From an uncultured Sutterella sp. (GTDB taxonomy: Bacteria; Pseudomonadota; Gammaproteobacteria; Burkholderiales; Burkholderiaceae_F), in assembly GCA_900552545.1 (NCBI GenBank), contig USAL01000022.1, forward strand, positions 1-20,543: a stretch of DNA of 20,543 nt. Direction: 5' to 3'. Both the position numbers and the translations under genes were made by a program. Within the stretch, counting starts at the first letter, position 1. The number at the start of each line of letters is the position of its first letter. Below the pieces are notes generated by a model, which searched no databases, had not been told where the DNA came from, and saw only the letters and a list, made by a program, of their open reading frames with translations. Positions 8,282-15,651 of the stretch are shown piece after piece.

Positions 8282-8354
8282 GCCGCTTTACCCCAGCATT
8301 GCCGTATTCCCGTATTCACGCGTTCACTTTCGCGCTTTTCAGGGAGAACAAGCC

Positions 8355-9011
8355 TTGAACCGAATTTATCCTCACCCCTTCTTTGCCCGTGAGGGCTGGC
8401 CCTTCATCGCCATCGCCCTCGTTCTGGCTCTCATCGTTCAGATCGCCGTGGGCGGCATCCTCGCATTCGTGTTCTGGGTGCTGTTTCTCATCGTGCTGCA
8501 GTTCTTCCGCGATCCGGCCCGCGAGATGACCCGCGACGAGGATGCGGTGGTCGCGCCCGTCGACGGACGCGTGATCAAGATCGAGGAGACGGTCTGCCCC
8601 TACACGGGTGAACAGACGAAGCTCGTGTCGATCTTCATGAACATCTTCAACGTACACAGCCAGAAGGCGCCGGTGTCCGGCCGCATCGAGAAGGTCGAGT
8701 ACTTCCCCGGACGGTTTTTGAACGCGGCCGTTGAAAAGGCTTCGGAATTAAACGAGCGCAATGCCATGACCGTCGTCACCAAGGCTGGCGACAAAGTCTG
8801 CTTCGTGCAGATCGCAGGGCTCGTGGCGCGCCGCATTCTCTGCTACAAGCTCGTGGGCGAGGAGATCAGCCGCGGCGAGCGCTACGGCTTCATTCGCTTT
8901 GGCTCGCGCGTTGACATCTATCTGCCGATGCACGCCGAGATCTGCGTGACGATCGGCGAAAAGACGACGGGCGTGGAAACCGTCATCGCCCGTCTGCCGC
9001 AGGCGGGCTAG
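8355..9011 (+). CDS. psd: Phosphatidylserine decarboxylase (short form)
   Basis: Psd removes CO2 from phosphatidylserine to make phosphatidylethanolamine at the inner membrane. The 218-residue product is the short Psd form known in Burkholderiales. It has a membrane anchor at about residues 16-50, the QFFRDP motif (49-54), the FMNIFNVHSQ motif (94-103), and the self-cleavage site RFGS, where Gly183-Ser184 is cut and Ser184 becomes the pyruvoyl cofactor. The start is TTG, chosen because AGGGAGA at 8341-8347 lies seven bases ahead and the next residues (NRIYPHPFFAREGWPF) match the family N-terminus; no ATG fits. The previous enzyme of the pathway, PssA, is encoded 233 bp downstream. Confidence 0.92.
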   Translation: MNRIYPHPFFAREGWPFIAIALVLALIVQIAVGGILAFVFWVLFLIVLQFFRDPAREMTRDEDAVVAPVDGRVIKIEETVCPYTGEQTKLVSIFMNIFNVHSQKAPVSGRIEKVEYFPGRFLNAAVEKASELNERNAMTVVTKAGDKVCFVQIAGLVARRILCYKLVGEEISRGERYGFIRFGSRVDIYLPMHAEICVTIGEKTTGVETVIARLPQAG

Positions 9012-9107
9012 TTGGACGAGGGCGCCAATGCCTCGGGCGTGCGGGTTTCACCGTGCGCCGGGGGTGTCTGGCGCCCGTCCTGCAATTTTGCAACGCCATT
9101 ACACACA

Positions 9108-9163
9108 GTCAGCCCAGACAAGCGTTTGACGCTTTCAGCCCTTTTTCTTCGGCTTGGGCTGAC
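9108..9163. repeat. Inverted repeat in the psd-pssA gap
   Basis: GTCAGCCCA (9108-9116) and TGGGCTGAC (9155-9163) form a perfect 9-bp pairing. Its 38-nt loop contains a second small hairpin (AAGCG 9120-9124 with CGCTT 9130-9134). There is no T-run after it. It lies about 80 bases before pssA and may be a leader structure or an operator. Confidence 0.4.
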
Positions 9164-9244
9164 ATTTCAAGTATTCGATCATTTAAGGCGGGAGCTCTGC
9201 GCGCAGCGCGAAGACCTCCGCCCTTTCTAGGAGCTTTCAAGACC

Positions 9245-10204
9245 ATGGCAAAGCCTCGCATCCGGCGCCGTCCCGCGCGTCAGCGCATGATTGAAGCCGG
9301 CCGCCGAAAGATCGACACGGTCCGCACGCACGGCATTTTCGTGCTGCCCAATCTCTTTACCACGGCATCGCTTTTCTGCGCGATGCTTGCCATCGTGCAG
9401 TCGATGGATCAGCACTTCGGCTTTGCTGCGCTGATGATCCTGCTCTCGATGGTCTTTGACGGCATGGACGGGCGCGTGGCGCGCTTGACCCACACGCAAA
9501 GCCAGTTCGGCGAGCAGTTTGACTCGATTGCCGACATGACGGCCTTCGGCGTCGCACCGGCGCTCGTGATGTACAAGTTCTGCCTCTTTGAGCTGGGCTC
9601 GCTCGGCTGGGCCGCGGCCTTTGTGTTCACGCTTTGCGCGGGCGTGCGTCTGGCGCGCTTTAACTGCAACATCGGCGTGGTCGACAAGCGCTTCTTCCAG
9701 GGCCTTCCGAGCCCGGCGGCCGCCGCCCTTCTTGCGGGCTTCGTGTGGCTTGTGGTCGACAACAAGATGCCGCAGATCGTGCTCGATCACTTGCCTGAGC
9801 TTGCCTTTGTGCTCACGCTTTATTCGGGTCTCACGATGGTCTGCAATGCGCCCTTCTTCTCGGGCAAGTCCAAGGTGAGCTTGAAGAACGTTCCCTTCTG
9901 GGGCATGGTCGTTGCGGCGGTGGTCTTCATCGTCGTCTCGAGCAATCCGTCGCTTGCGATCTTCATTCTCTTCTGCCTGTACGCCGTAAGCGGCTACGTC
10001 TATCAGCTCTACCTCTTCATCGTCGACAAGCCTAATCCGCTGATGGCCGGGCCGAAGGCGCCGCTGCCTGAGCCGATGAGCGCGACGCTTGAAAAGAAGG
10101 CCGCGGGCGCAAGAGGCGCTCAGGCGGCTTCGCAGGACGCTGATGCCGCCGCTGAAGCACCTGCCGACAAGGCGGCCGCAAGCGACGAGAAGTCCGCGCA
10201 GTAG
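9245..10204 (+). CDS. pssA: CDP-diacylglycerol-serine O-phosphatidyltransferase
   Basis: PssA joins serine to CDP-diacylglycerol to form phosphatidylserine, the substrate of the neighbouring Psd. The 319-residue integral membrane protein has the complete CDP-alcohol phosphatidyltransferase motif: Asp72-Gly73-x2-Asp75-Gly76-x2-Ala79-Arg80, Gly89, Asp93 and Asp97, which bind the metal and the CDP group. Several membrane segments follow to about residue 262. The N-terminus is Arg-rich. The last 45 residues are an Ala/Lys/Asp-rich low-complexity tail that is not part of the catalytic core. ATG 9245 follows AGGAG at 9229-9233; the frame is open further upstream (to 9053), but that part covers the leader hairpin and lacks homology. 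Confidence 0.93.
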   Translation: MAKPRIRRRPARQRMIEAGRRKIDTVRTHGIFVLPNLFTTASLFCAMLAIVQSMDQHFGFAALMILLSMVFDGMDGRVARLTHTQSQFGEQFDSIADMTAFGVAPALVMYKFCLFELGSLGWAAAFVFTLCAGVRLARFNCNIGVVDKRFFQGLPSPAAAALLAGFVWLVVDNKMPQIVLDHLPELAFVLTLYSGLTMVCNAPFFSGKSKVSLKNVPFWGMVVAAVVFIVVSSNPSLAIFILFCLYAVSGYVYQLYLFIVDKPNPLMAGPKAPLPEPMSATLEKKAAGARGAQAASQDADAAAEAPADKAAASDEKSAQ

Positions 10205-10261
10205 CGCATTGAAAAGAGTTTTTTGAATCGACTGCCGTGGGCGGCAGGTGTTGAGCAGCAA

Positions 10262-10289
10262 AAAGCACGATAAAGCACGCTGAAAGCAT
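10262..10289. repeat. Three short direct repeats upstream of the FAH-family gene
   Basis: AAAGCAC at 10262, AAAGCAC at 10272 and AAAGCAT at 10283 recur at 10-11 base spacing, which is one helical turn. A small hairpin (CTGCCG 10232-10237, CGGCAG 10242-10247) precedes them. The helical phasing would suit a DNA-binding protein, but the repeats are short. Confidence 0.3.
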
Positions 10290-10354
10290 GTTGTGTGTGG
10301 TTTTTGATGCGAGGCGCCTGCCGCTTTCGTTTGAATTTTTGGGAGATTGAACCG

Positions 10355-11050
10355 ATGTTTGCCTTTGCACCCGCCGCCCAGAGCGTTGTTCCCGTGGCCG
10401 GCCGTCCCGACGTGCTCTTTCCCGTGCACCGCATCTACTGCGTGGGCCGCAACTATGCCGAGCACGACCTTGAAATGGGCGGCACGGGGCGCGGTACGCC
10501 GTGCTTTTTTGCCAAGCCCGCCGATGCGGTCGTGGCGATTGACCCCAAGAAGACAGCTGAAGTCGACTTCCCGAGCATGACCGAGAACCTGCAGCACGAG
10601 GTCGAGCTCGTGATCGCCATCGGCAAGGGTGGATGCGACATCGCCGTTGAAGACGCCCGCAGCCACGTCTACGGCTGGGCCGTGGGCGTTGATCTCACCC
10701 GCCGCGACCTGCAGGCGGCGGCAAAGGAGCAGAGAAGGCCCTGGACGACCGCAAAGGGCTTTGATCAGTCGGCGCCCGTCTCCTATATCAAGCCCATTGA
10801 TGAAGCGCCCGACATGCAGCGTGCCGACCTCTGGCTTTACGTCAACAACCAGGAGCGCCAGAAGGGCAATACCGCGGCCATGATCTGGTCGATCGACGAG
10901 GTGATCGCCGAGATCTCTCGCTACTGGGAGCTGCGTCCGGGCGATCTGATCTTCACGGGCAGCCCCGCGGGCGTTGCGCGCATCGTCAAGGGCGACGTCG
11001 TGCGTGCCGGGTGCTCGGGTGCGGGCACGATCGAGTTCAAGCTCGTCTAA
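10355..11050 (+). CDS. Fumarylacetoacetate hydrolase family protein
   Basis: A 231-residue single-domain member of the FAH family, which cuts C-C bonds in 2,4-dioxo acids (fumarylpyruvate, acylpyruvates) or decarboxylates oxaloacetate, using a divalent metal. Visible motifs are CVGRNYAEH (29-37), the metal ligands Glu82 and Glu84 in QHEVELV, and Asp113 in GVDLTRRDLQ, followed by KGFD and the closing TGSPAGVARIVKGD. The full length fits the small bacterial members (about 220-235). ATG 10355 follows GGGAG at 10341. No aromatic-degradation genes are nearby, so the substrate is open; a general acylpyruvase or oxaloacetate tautomerase/decarboxylase role is as likely as catabolism. Confidence 0.88.
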   Translation: MFAFAPAAQSVVPVAGRPDVLFPVHRIYCVGRNYAEHDLEMGGTGRGTPCFFAKPADAVVAIDPKKTAEVDFPSMTENLQHEVELVIAIGKGGCDIAVEDARSHVYGWAVGVDLTRRDLQAAAKEQRRPWTTAKGFDQSAPVSYIKPIDEAPDMQRADLWLYVNNQERQKGNTAAMIWSIDEVIAEISRYWELRPGDLIFTGSPAGVARIVKGDVVRAGCSGAGTIEFKLV

Positions 11051-11122
11051 AACGTATCCAAAGGCCCCGCTGCCGCTTCCTTGATGGAGGGGGGGGGATC
11101 GGGGCAATGATTTTGACAAAGG

Positions 11123-11147
11123 ACGCCGGCATCTTGCCGGCGTTTTT
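11123..11147 (+). terminator. Rho-independent terminator of the FAH-family gene
   Basis: ACGCCGGCA (11123-11131) pairs perfectly with TGCCGGCGT (11135-11143) around a 3-nt loop, with a run of five T (11143-11147) at the end. It stops + strand transcription 73 bases after the FAH-family stop codon. Confidence 0.85.
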
Positions 11148-11187
11148 GCGCGCGGTCTGCGCAGCCTTCGTCGCAGCTCGCAGGGAC

Positions 11188-11211
11188 GAAATTGGGGAGG
11201 AAATTGGAGAG
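11188..11211. repeat. Two tandem copies of a 12-bp repeat
   Basis: GAAATTGGGGAG at 11188-11199 is followed directly by GAAATTGGAGAG at 11200-11211, with one mismatch. It lies between the FAH terminator and the cstA control region. It may be slippage-derived. Confidence 0.5.
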
Positions 11212-11262
11212 AGAAGGGGACGTCATCATCCGTCGGGGTGATGTGAGGATGCTTCAAGCCGG

Positions 11263-11274
11263 AGGGTTAACCCT
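11263..11274. promoter_or_regulatory. Palindrome, possible operator upstream of cstA
   Basis: AGGGTTAACCCT is a perfect 12-bp palindrome about 315 bases before the cstA start. It is followed within 40 bases by TTACCC/GGGTAA arms that echo its sequence. A dimeric regulator could bind here; which one is unknown. Confidence 0.35.
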
Positions 11275-11420
11275 GATATTTATGACAGTGGTTTTCTTTT
11301 TACCTTCTATTACCCAAAAGGAGTAGGGGTAAGCGGCAATTTTTTTGTCAGAGCTGTCACGGGAAATCAAGTATTGTTCGGCGGTGCGGGGCCGTAAAAA
11401 GGCCCAGACACTAAGAAAAC

Positions 11421-11441
11421 AAGGGGCTTGAAGCCTCTTTT
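11421..11441 (+). terminator. Weak terminator-like hairpin in the cstA leader
   Basis: An 8-bp stem (11421-11428 with 11432-11439, one G-T wobble, 3-nt loop TGA) is followed by only a short T stretch, ending at 11441. In front of a gene controlled by nutrient state it could be an attenuator, but the T-run is poor. Confidence 0.3.
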
Positions 11442-11464
11442 CGACCATAAACCGGCCGCAGGCT

Positions 11465-11537
11465 GCGCCCGAAGGGACACTTGTTCCGACGGGCGCGCGG
11501 TGTTCTGCCCGTCAGGGAGAATCCCCCGATCGGGGGA
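11465..11537 (+). promoter_or_regulatory. cstA leader with mutually exclusive hairpins
   Basis: Stem A pairs GCGCCCG (11465-11471) with CGGGCGC (11490-11496). Stem B pairs GACGGGC (11488-11494) with GCCCGTC (11507-11513). Both need bases 11490-11494, so only one can form at a time. A third stem is the palindrome TCCCCCGATCGGGGGA (11522-11537). The cstA ribosome-binding site AAGGAG (11576-11581) lies 39 bases further on. The layout is typical of a leader that switches between two folds. I do not recognise any known riboswitch consensus. Confidence 0.45.
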
Positions 11538-11589
11538 GGCGCACAGGACGCCGATCACGCCTGCGCTCTGCAACAAGGAGAAGCAACTC

Positions 11590-13425
11590 ATGCTGAGTTC
11601 CCTCGAGGGCATCAATGCCGTCACGGTGATCTTTGCGAGCCTCTGCGTATTCGCCATCGGATACCGCTTCTACGGGCTCTTCATCGCCGCACGCGTGTTG
11701 AATGTCAATCCGGATCGTCCGACCCCGGCCGTGAAATACGCCGCCGGTCAGGACTACGTCAAAACCAACCGCTCCGTCCTTTTCGGACACCACTTTGCGG
11801 CCATTGCCGCCGCGGGCCCCTTGCTCGGCCCCGGGCTTGCCGCGCAGTTCGGCTATCTGCCGGGCCTCTTGTGGATTCTGATCGGCTGCGTGCTCGCGGG
11901 CGGCGTGCACGACATGGTCGTGCTCTTTTGCTCGGTGCGCCACAAGGGACGTTCGCTCGCCTACATTGCCTCGCGCGAAATCGATCCCACGACGGGCTTT
12001 GTGGCAAGCTGGGCCGTTCTTGCGATTCTGATTCTGACGCTCGCGGGCCTTTCGATTGCCTGCGTCAACGCCATGCACGATTCGCTGTGGTCGACCTACA
12101 CGGTGGCGGCGACGATTCCCATTGCCGTCATCATGGGCCTCTACATGCACAATTGGCGCAAGAACGACGTGCTGGGCGCGAGCCTTTTGGGCGTCGTGCT
12201 TCTCTTCTTCGTGATCCTCTCGGGTCCGTGGGTTGCTGCGCATCCGGAGTACTTCGGCTTTCTTGACATCGACAAGAAGACGATGTCGATCATCATCCCG
12301 GTCTACGGGTTCGTCGCTTCGGTGCTGCCGGTGTGGCTGCTGCTGCTGCCGCGCGACTACCTCTCGACGTTCCTCAAGATCGGCACGATCGTCGCGCTTG
12401 CCGTGGGCATTCTCTTCGTGATGCCCAACTTCCAGATGCCGCCCTTGACCAAGTTCATCAACGGCGGCGGCCCGATCGTGGGCGGCCCGGTGATTCCGTT
12501 CATCTTCATCACGATTGCCTGCGGCGCGCTCTCGGGCTTTCATGCGACCATCGGCACGGGCACTACGCCCAAGATGCTCGGCAATGAACGCGACGTGCTC
12601 TTCGTGGGCTACGGCGCGATGTTGACCGAAGGCTTCGTCGCCGTGATGGCGCTTGTGGCCGCCTGCGTGCTCGTGCCCGCCGACTACTTCGCGATCAACT
12701 CCTCGGTCGACAAGTTCGCCGAGCTCGGCATGACCGTACAGAACCTTCCGATGCTTGAAGCTGAAGTGCAGGAAAGCCTCGCGGCCCGTCCGGGCGGCTC
12801 GGTGAGCCTTGCCGTCGGCATGGCCTACATCTTCAGCCGCATCCCTTGGATGGAAGAGCTCATGGCCTACTGGTACCACTTCGCGATCATGTTCGAGGCG
12901 GTGTTCATCCTCACGGCCGTTGACGCCGGCACCCGCGTGGGCCGCTTCTTCCTGCAGGAAATGATCGGCCGCTACATCGCGCCCAAGTTCAACGACAAGC
13001 ACTGGGTTCCCGGCATCATCATCACCTCGCTCATCTTCACCGGTACCTGGGGCTACCTCGTGTACTCGGGCGACATCGCAAGCATCTGGCCGCTCTTCGG
13101 CATCTCGAACCAGCTTCTGGCTTCGGTGACGCTTCTCATCGGCACCACGGTGCTTCTGCGCCTTAACAAGACGCGCTATGCGTGGATGACGGGCGTGCCC
13201 GGCATCCTCATGACCTGCAGCACGATGTGGGCGGGCAGCTGGCTTGTGAGCTACCAGTACCTGCCTGCGGGGCAGACGCTTCTGGCGGTTCTCTCGTGCC
13301 TTGTGATGCTCCTCATGGGCATCGTCATGATCGGCACGCTGCGCCGCTGGATGGTGCTTCTCAACATGCACACGCTCGTGAAGGACCCCTACGGCGTTCC
13401 CGTGAAGGAAATCGTCGAGGAGTAA
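11590..13425 (+). CDS. cstA: Carbon starvation protein A (CstA family transporter)
   Basis: CstA-family proteins are inner-membrane carriers for peptides or pyruvate, induced in E. coli when carbon runs short. The 611-residue product has many hydrophobic segments (I judge 15 or more). It carries the family signatures VLFGHHFAAIAAAGPLLGP near the N-terminus, AGGVHDMVVLFCSVRHKGRS, LSGFHATIGTGTTPKML in the middle, and FEAVFILTAVDAGTRVGRF toward the C-terminus. It is shorter than E. coli CstA (about 700), so pyruvate versus peptide preference cannot be settled. ATG 11590 is chosen for the AAGGAG site eight bases before it and for the start of the first membrane segment. The structured leader points to post-transcriptional or attenuation control. 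Confidence 0.93.
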   Translation: MLSSLEGINAVTVIFASLCVFAIGYRFYGLFIAARVLNVNPDRPTPAVKYAAGQDYVKTNRSVLFGHHFAAIAAAGPLLGPGLAAQFGYLPGLLWILIGCVLAGGVHDMVVLFCSVRHKGRSLAYIASREIDPTTGFVASWAVLAILILTLAGLSIACVNAMHDSLWSTYTVAATIPIAVIMGLYMHNWRKNDVLGASLLGVVLLFFVILSGPWVAAHPEYFGFLDIDKKTMSIIIPVYGFVASVLPVWLLLLPRDYLSTFLKIGTIVALAVGILFVMPNFQMPPLTKFINGGGPIVGGPVIPFIFITIACGALSGFHATIGTGTTPKMLGNERDVLFVGYGAMLTEGFVAVMALVAACVLVPADYFAINSSVDKFAELGMTVQNLPMLEAEVQESLAARPGGSVSLAVGMAYIFSRIPWMEELMAYWYHFAIMFEAVFILTAVDAGTRVGRFFLQEMIGRYIAPKFNDKHWVPGIIITSLIFTGTWGYLVYSGDIASIWPLFGISNQLLASVTLLIGTTVLLRLNKTRYAWMTGVPGILMTCSTMWAGSWLVSYQYLPAGQTLLAVLSCLVMLLMGIVMIGTLRRWMVLLNMHTLVKDPYGVPVKEIVEE

Positions 13426-13457
13426 GGCACTGCGCTTGCGGTATCCGCCGCTCCTTG

Positions 13458-13478
13458 AAGCCGATCGAATCGGTTTTT
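13458..13478 (+). terminator. Rho-independent terminator of cstA
   Basis: AAGCCGAT (13458-13465) pairs with ATCGGTTT (13469-13476), one G-T wobble, 3-nt loop, within a run of five T (13474-13478). It is 32 bases after the cstA stop. Two further small hairpins follow: GGGAAT/ATTCCC (13481-13497) and TCACGC/GCGTGA (13517-13535). Confidence 0.65.
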
Positions 13479-13544
13479 CAGGGAATGGCGGATTCCCACC
13501 GCACTTTTCGCAATCCTCACGCGCGTTTTGCGTGAATCCAAAAG

Positions 13545-13594
13545 AAAACGGCATGAAGGCCGCGCTTGAAACAAGCTGCACTTCATGCCGTTTT
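13545..13594. terminator. Bidirectional terminator between cstA and the - strand operon
   Basis: A 14-bp perfect stem pairs 13545-13558 (AAAACGGCATGAAG) with 13581-13594. A nested GCTTG/CAAGC stem (13564-13568, 13572-13576) fills the loop. T-rich sequence follows on both strands, so it can end cstA transcripts from the left and the ABC-F transcript from the right. Confidence 0.85.
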
Positions 13595-13645
13595 TGTTTG
13601 CCTTGAGAGGGGCTTGAGAATCGATCTCTGGCCCTGACAGATGTT

Positions 13646-13855
13646 TCATTCCGTGGGTTGCGGGCTCTTTTCCGCGGCTTCAATAGCTTCCGATACCTCA
13701 AGCCAGTCAAGTTCTGCGGCTTCAAGCGCCGAGGCCGTCTCGCCGCGCTCGCGGGTGACGGCGGCGATTTCCTCAGACCCTGCCTTCGCGTACCAATCGG
13801 GGTCGCCGATGCGCGCGTCAAACGCCTCAAGCTGGGCCCTTCGGTCGTCCATCGT
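13646..13855 (-). pseudogene. Cut-off C-terminal coiled-coil tail of the YheS-like gene
   Basis: This stretch continues the ABC-F gene in the same frame after its TAG (13856-13858) and ends at a TGA (13646-13648). It encodes 69 residues, including RRAQLEAFDARIGD and ELDWLEVSEAIE. From memory this aligns without gaps to the C-terminal coiled coil of E. coli YheS (NAQLAQAEEKLGD, EMAWLEAQEQLE). A local ATG (13850-13852) exists, but it is unlikely to start a separate gene. Confidence 0.7.
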
Positions 13856-15604
13856 CTATTCGATCTTGGAAAGTTTCGCAAGAAGCGGCTTTTTGAGCGC
13901 TGCGATGCGGGCGCGTTCGGCCGCTTCGCGCTTTCGCTCTTCACGGCGATTTACCGCAGGAGCCGCGGGGGCGGTCGCACCGTCGCTTTCCTTGGCGGCC
14001 ATGCGCGCCTGTCGTTCGGCGGCAAGCACGGTCTTTCTGTGCTCAAGGACGAGGTTGGCGTAGTCGTCCAGGTCGCCTTCGAACTCCTCGACGCACCCTT
14101 CGTGCACGAGCACGAGCTTGTCGCAGGTGCTGCGGATGAGGTGGCGGTCGTGGCTCACGAGAATAAGGGCACCCTCAAAGCCCGAAAGAGCGACGGTGAG
14201 GGCCTCGCGCGTGGCCATATCCAGGTGGTTCGTCGGTTCGTCGAGAACGAGGAGGTTGGGCTTGTCCCAGACGATGAGCGCCAACGCCAGACGCGCCTTT
14301 TCGCCTCCGGAGAGCGTGCCGATCTTGTGGTCGACGTATTCGCCCGAGAACTTGAACTTGCCCAGGTGGTCGCGCAGCGTCTGCTCGCGCTCCTGAGGGG
14401 CCTTGCGGCGCATGACTTCAAGCGGCGTCTCGCGCGCGTCGAGGCTTTCGAGCTGGTGCTGCGCAAAGTAGCCGATCGCTAGGCCCTGGCCTTTGAGGAC
14501 GCTTCCAGCCATCGGCTTGATGCTTCCCACGATGGTCTTTACAAGCGTCGACTTTCCCGCGCCGTTGACGCCCAAGACGCCGATTCGGTCGCCTGCGCGA
14601 ACGGTGCGGGTGACGTGATCGATCACGACGTGATCGTCGTACCCTGCGCGGACGTCTTCCAAAACCACGAGCTGATCGGGCGTGCGCTCGGGCTCGGCAA
14701 ACTCAAAGCGCCACTCGCGCGCCGCGCGCACCGGTTCAATCACCTCGAGCTTGTCGAGCATCTTGATGCGGCTTTGCGCCTGGCGGGCCTTTGTTGCCTT
14801 GTAGCGGAAGCGCTCGATAAAGGCTTTGAGGTGCGCGGCACGCGCCTCGTAGCTTCTGTGCGCGGCTTCCTGAAGCCGCATGCGCTCGACGCTTTGCTGC
14901 TCGTAGGCCGAGTAGTTGCCGCTGTAGCGCACGATCGTGCCGTTTTCAACCGACCAGGTCGTCTGCACCGCACGGTCAAGAAACTCGCGGTCGTGGCTGA
15001 TCACGATCACGGTCGACGGGAGCCGCTTGATCCAGGCCTCTAGCCAGATGAGGCTGTCCATGTCGAGGTGGTTGGTGGGCTCGTCAAGGAGAAGGAGGTC
15101 TGAGGGGCACATCAGCGCCCGTGCGAGCGACAGACGATTGCGCCAGCCGCCCGAGAAGGTCTTTACCTCATGCTCGGCCTCGGCGTTGGTAAAGCCCAGA
15201 CCCGCCATGATGGTCAGGGCCTGCGAGCGGATGAGCCCTTCGTTCAAGTCGGCAAGCTGCGCGATTGCTGCGGCCTCGCGCATGGCGTCGCCCGAAGCCT
15301 TTGCGGCGGCAAGCTCCGCTTTGGCCGCAACCAATGGCGCATGGCCTTCGATCACGTAGTCAAGGGCCTTCGCGTCGACTTCAAGCACGCTTTGCGCCAC
15401 GTGCGCGATGCGCTCCTGAGGCGGCGCATCGATGTCGCCTTTTTCAACGGAAAGCTCGCCCAGGATGGCGGCAAAAAGCGACGACTTGCCGCAGCCGTTT
15501 TCGCCGATCAGGGCGATGCGCTCGCCGTCGGAGGCCGTGAGCGTCACGTTTTCATAGAGCACATGGGTGCCGCGGGCAATCGCGACGTCGTTTAAGTGCA
15601 GCAT
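13856..15604 (-). CDS. ABC-F family ATPase, YheS-like, ending at an in-frame TAG
   Basis: ABC-F proteins are soluble twin-ATPase factors that act on the ribosome. This 582-residue product has two nucleotide-binding domains. The first has Walker A GENGCGKSS (34-42), signature FSGGWRNRLSLARAL and Walker B LLLLDEPTNHLD. The second has GVNGAGKST, LSGGEKARLALALIVW and LLVLDEPTNHLD. They are joined by the Arg/Lys-rich linker RYKATKARQAQSRIKMLDKLE. The linker, GYFAQHQLE and the YVIEGH segment match YheS rather than Uup or EttA. The catalytic parts are complete. The stop is premature: the same frame continues into the family's C-terminal coiled coil (13646-13855), giving 652 positions against about 637 in E. 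coli. The tail may be dispensable, so this form could still work. It is the last gene of the - strand cluster. Confidence 0.9.
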   Translation of the reverse strand: MLHLNDVAIARGTHVLYENVTLTASDGERIALIGENGCGKSSLFAAILGELSVEKGDIDAPPQERIAHVAQSVLEVDAKALDYVIEGHAPLVAAKAELAAAKASGDAMREAAAIAQLADLNEGLIRSQALTIMAGLGFTNAEAEHEVKTFSGGWRNRLSLARALMCPSDLLLLDEPTNHLDMDSLIWLEAWIKRLPSTVIVISHDREFLDRAVQTTWSVENGTIVRYSGNYSAYEQQSVERMRLQEAAHRSYEARAAHLKAFIERFRYKATKARQAQSRIKMLDKLEVIEPVRAAREWRFEFAEPERTPDQLVVLEDVRAGYDDHVVIDHVTRTVRAGDRIGVLGVNGAGKSTLVKTIVGSIKPMAGSVLKGQGLAIGYFAQHQLESLDARETPLEVMRRKAPQEREQTLRDHLGKFKFSGEYVDHKIGTLSGGEKARLALALIVWDKPNLLVLDEPTNHLDMATREALTVALSGFEGALILVSHDRHLIRSTCDKLVLVHEGCVEEFEGDLDDYANLVLEHRKTVLAAERQARMAAKESDGATAPAAPAVNRREERKREAAERARIAALKKPLLAKLSKIE

Positions 15605-15651
15605 GCTGAAATACTGAAAGTGGCTCGTGTGTGGGTTGGGGGTGTACGGCA

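Larger units (their letters stand above)
11051..11589. other. Long gap between FAH gene and cstA (539 bp)
   Basis: No protein gene is supported here. In order it holds: a run of nine G (11089-11097) inside a GCCCCG/CGGGGC pair (11064-11069, 11100-11105); a strong terminator (11123-11147); a 12-bp tandem repeat (11188-11211); a 12-bp palindrome (11263-11274); a TTACCC/GGGTAA pair (11310-11315, 11327-11332); two TGTCA copies (11346, 11355) with an opposite TGACA at 11283; a weak terminator-like hairpin (11421-11441); and the competing hairpins of the cstA leader (11465-11537). The cstA promoter probably lies in 11260-11400, but I cannot place its -35/-10 boxes. The frame leading into cstA is open from 11428 but looks like structured leader. 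Confidence 0.5.

Noticed and set aside
8097..8354. Upstream extension of the psd frame
   Set aside because: It overlaps the small protein gene and has no Psd similarity. The TTG at 8355 has a good ribosome-binding site and the family N-terminus.
9227..11257. A 676-codon open frame on the - strand, opposite pssA and the FAH-family gene
   Set aside because: It is a shadow frame of GC-rich + strand genes. Its translation is Arg/His/Asp-rich with no domain, while both + strand genes have full family motifs.
11428..11589. N-terminal extension of CstA by 54 codons
   Set aside because: The stretch is dense in strong hairpins and unlike any CstA N-terminus; ATG 11590 has an AAGGAG site and starts just before the first membrane segment.
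13646..13852. Separate small gene starting at ATG 13852 on the - strand
   Set aside because: It is in the same frame as the ABC-F gene, two codons after its TAG, and matches the C-terminal coiled coil of YheS.
11512..13944. An 810-codon open frame on the - strand, opposite cstA
   Set aside because: Same reason: composition is typical of an antisense frame, and it crosses the bidirectional terminator region.
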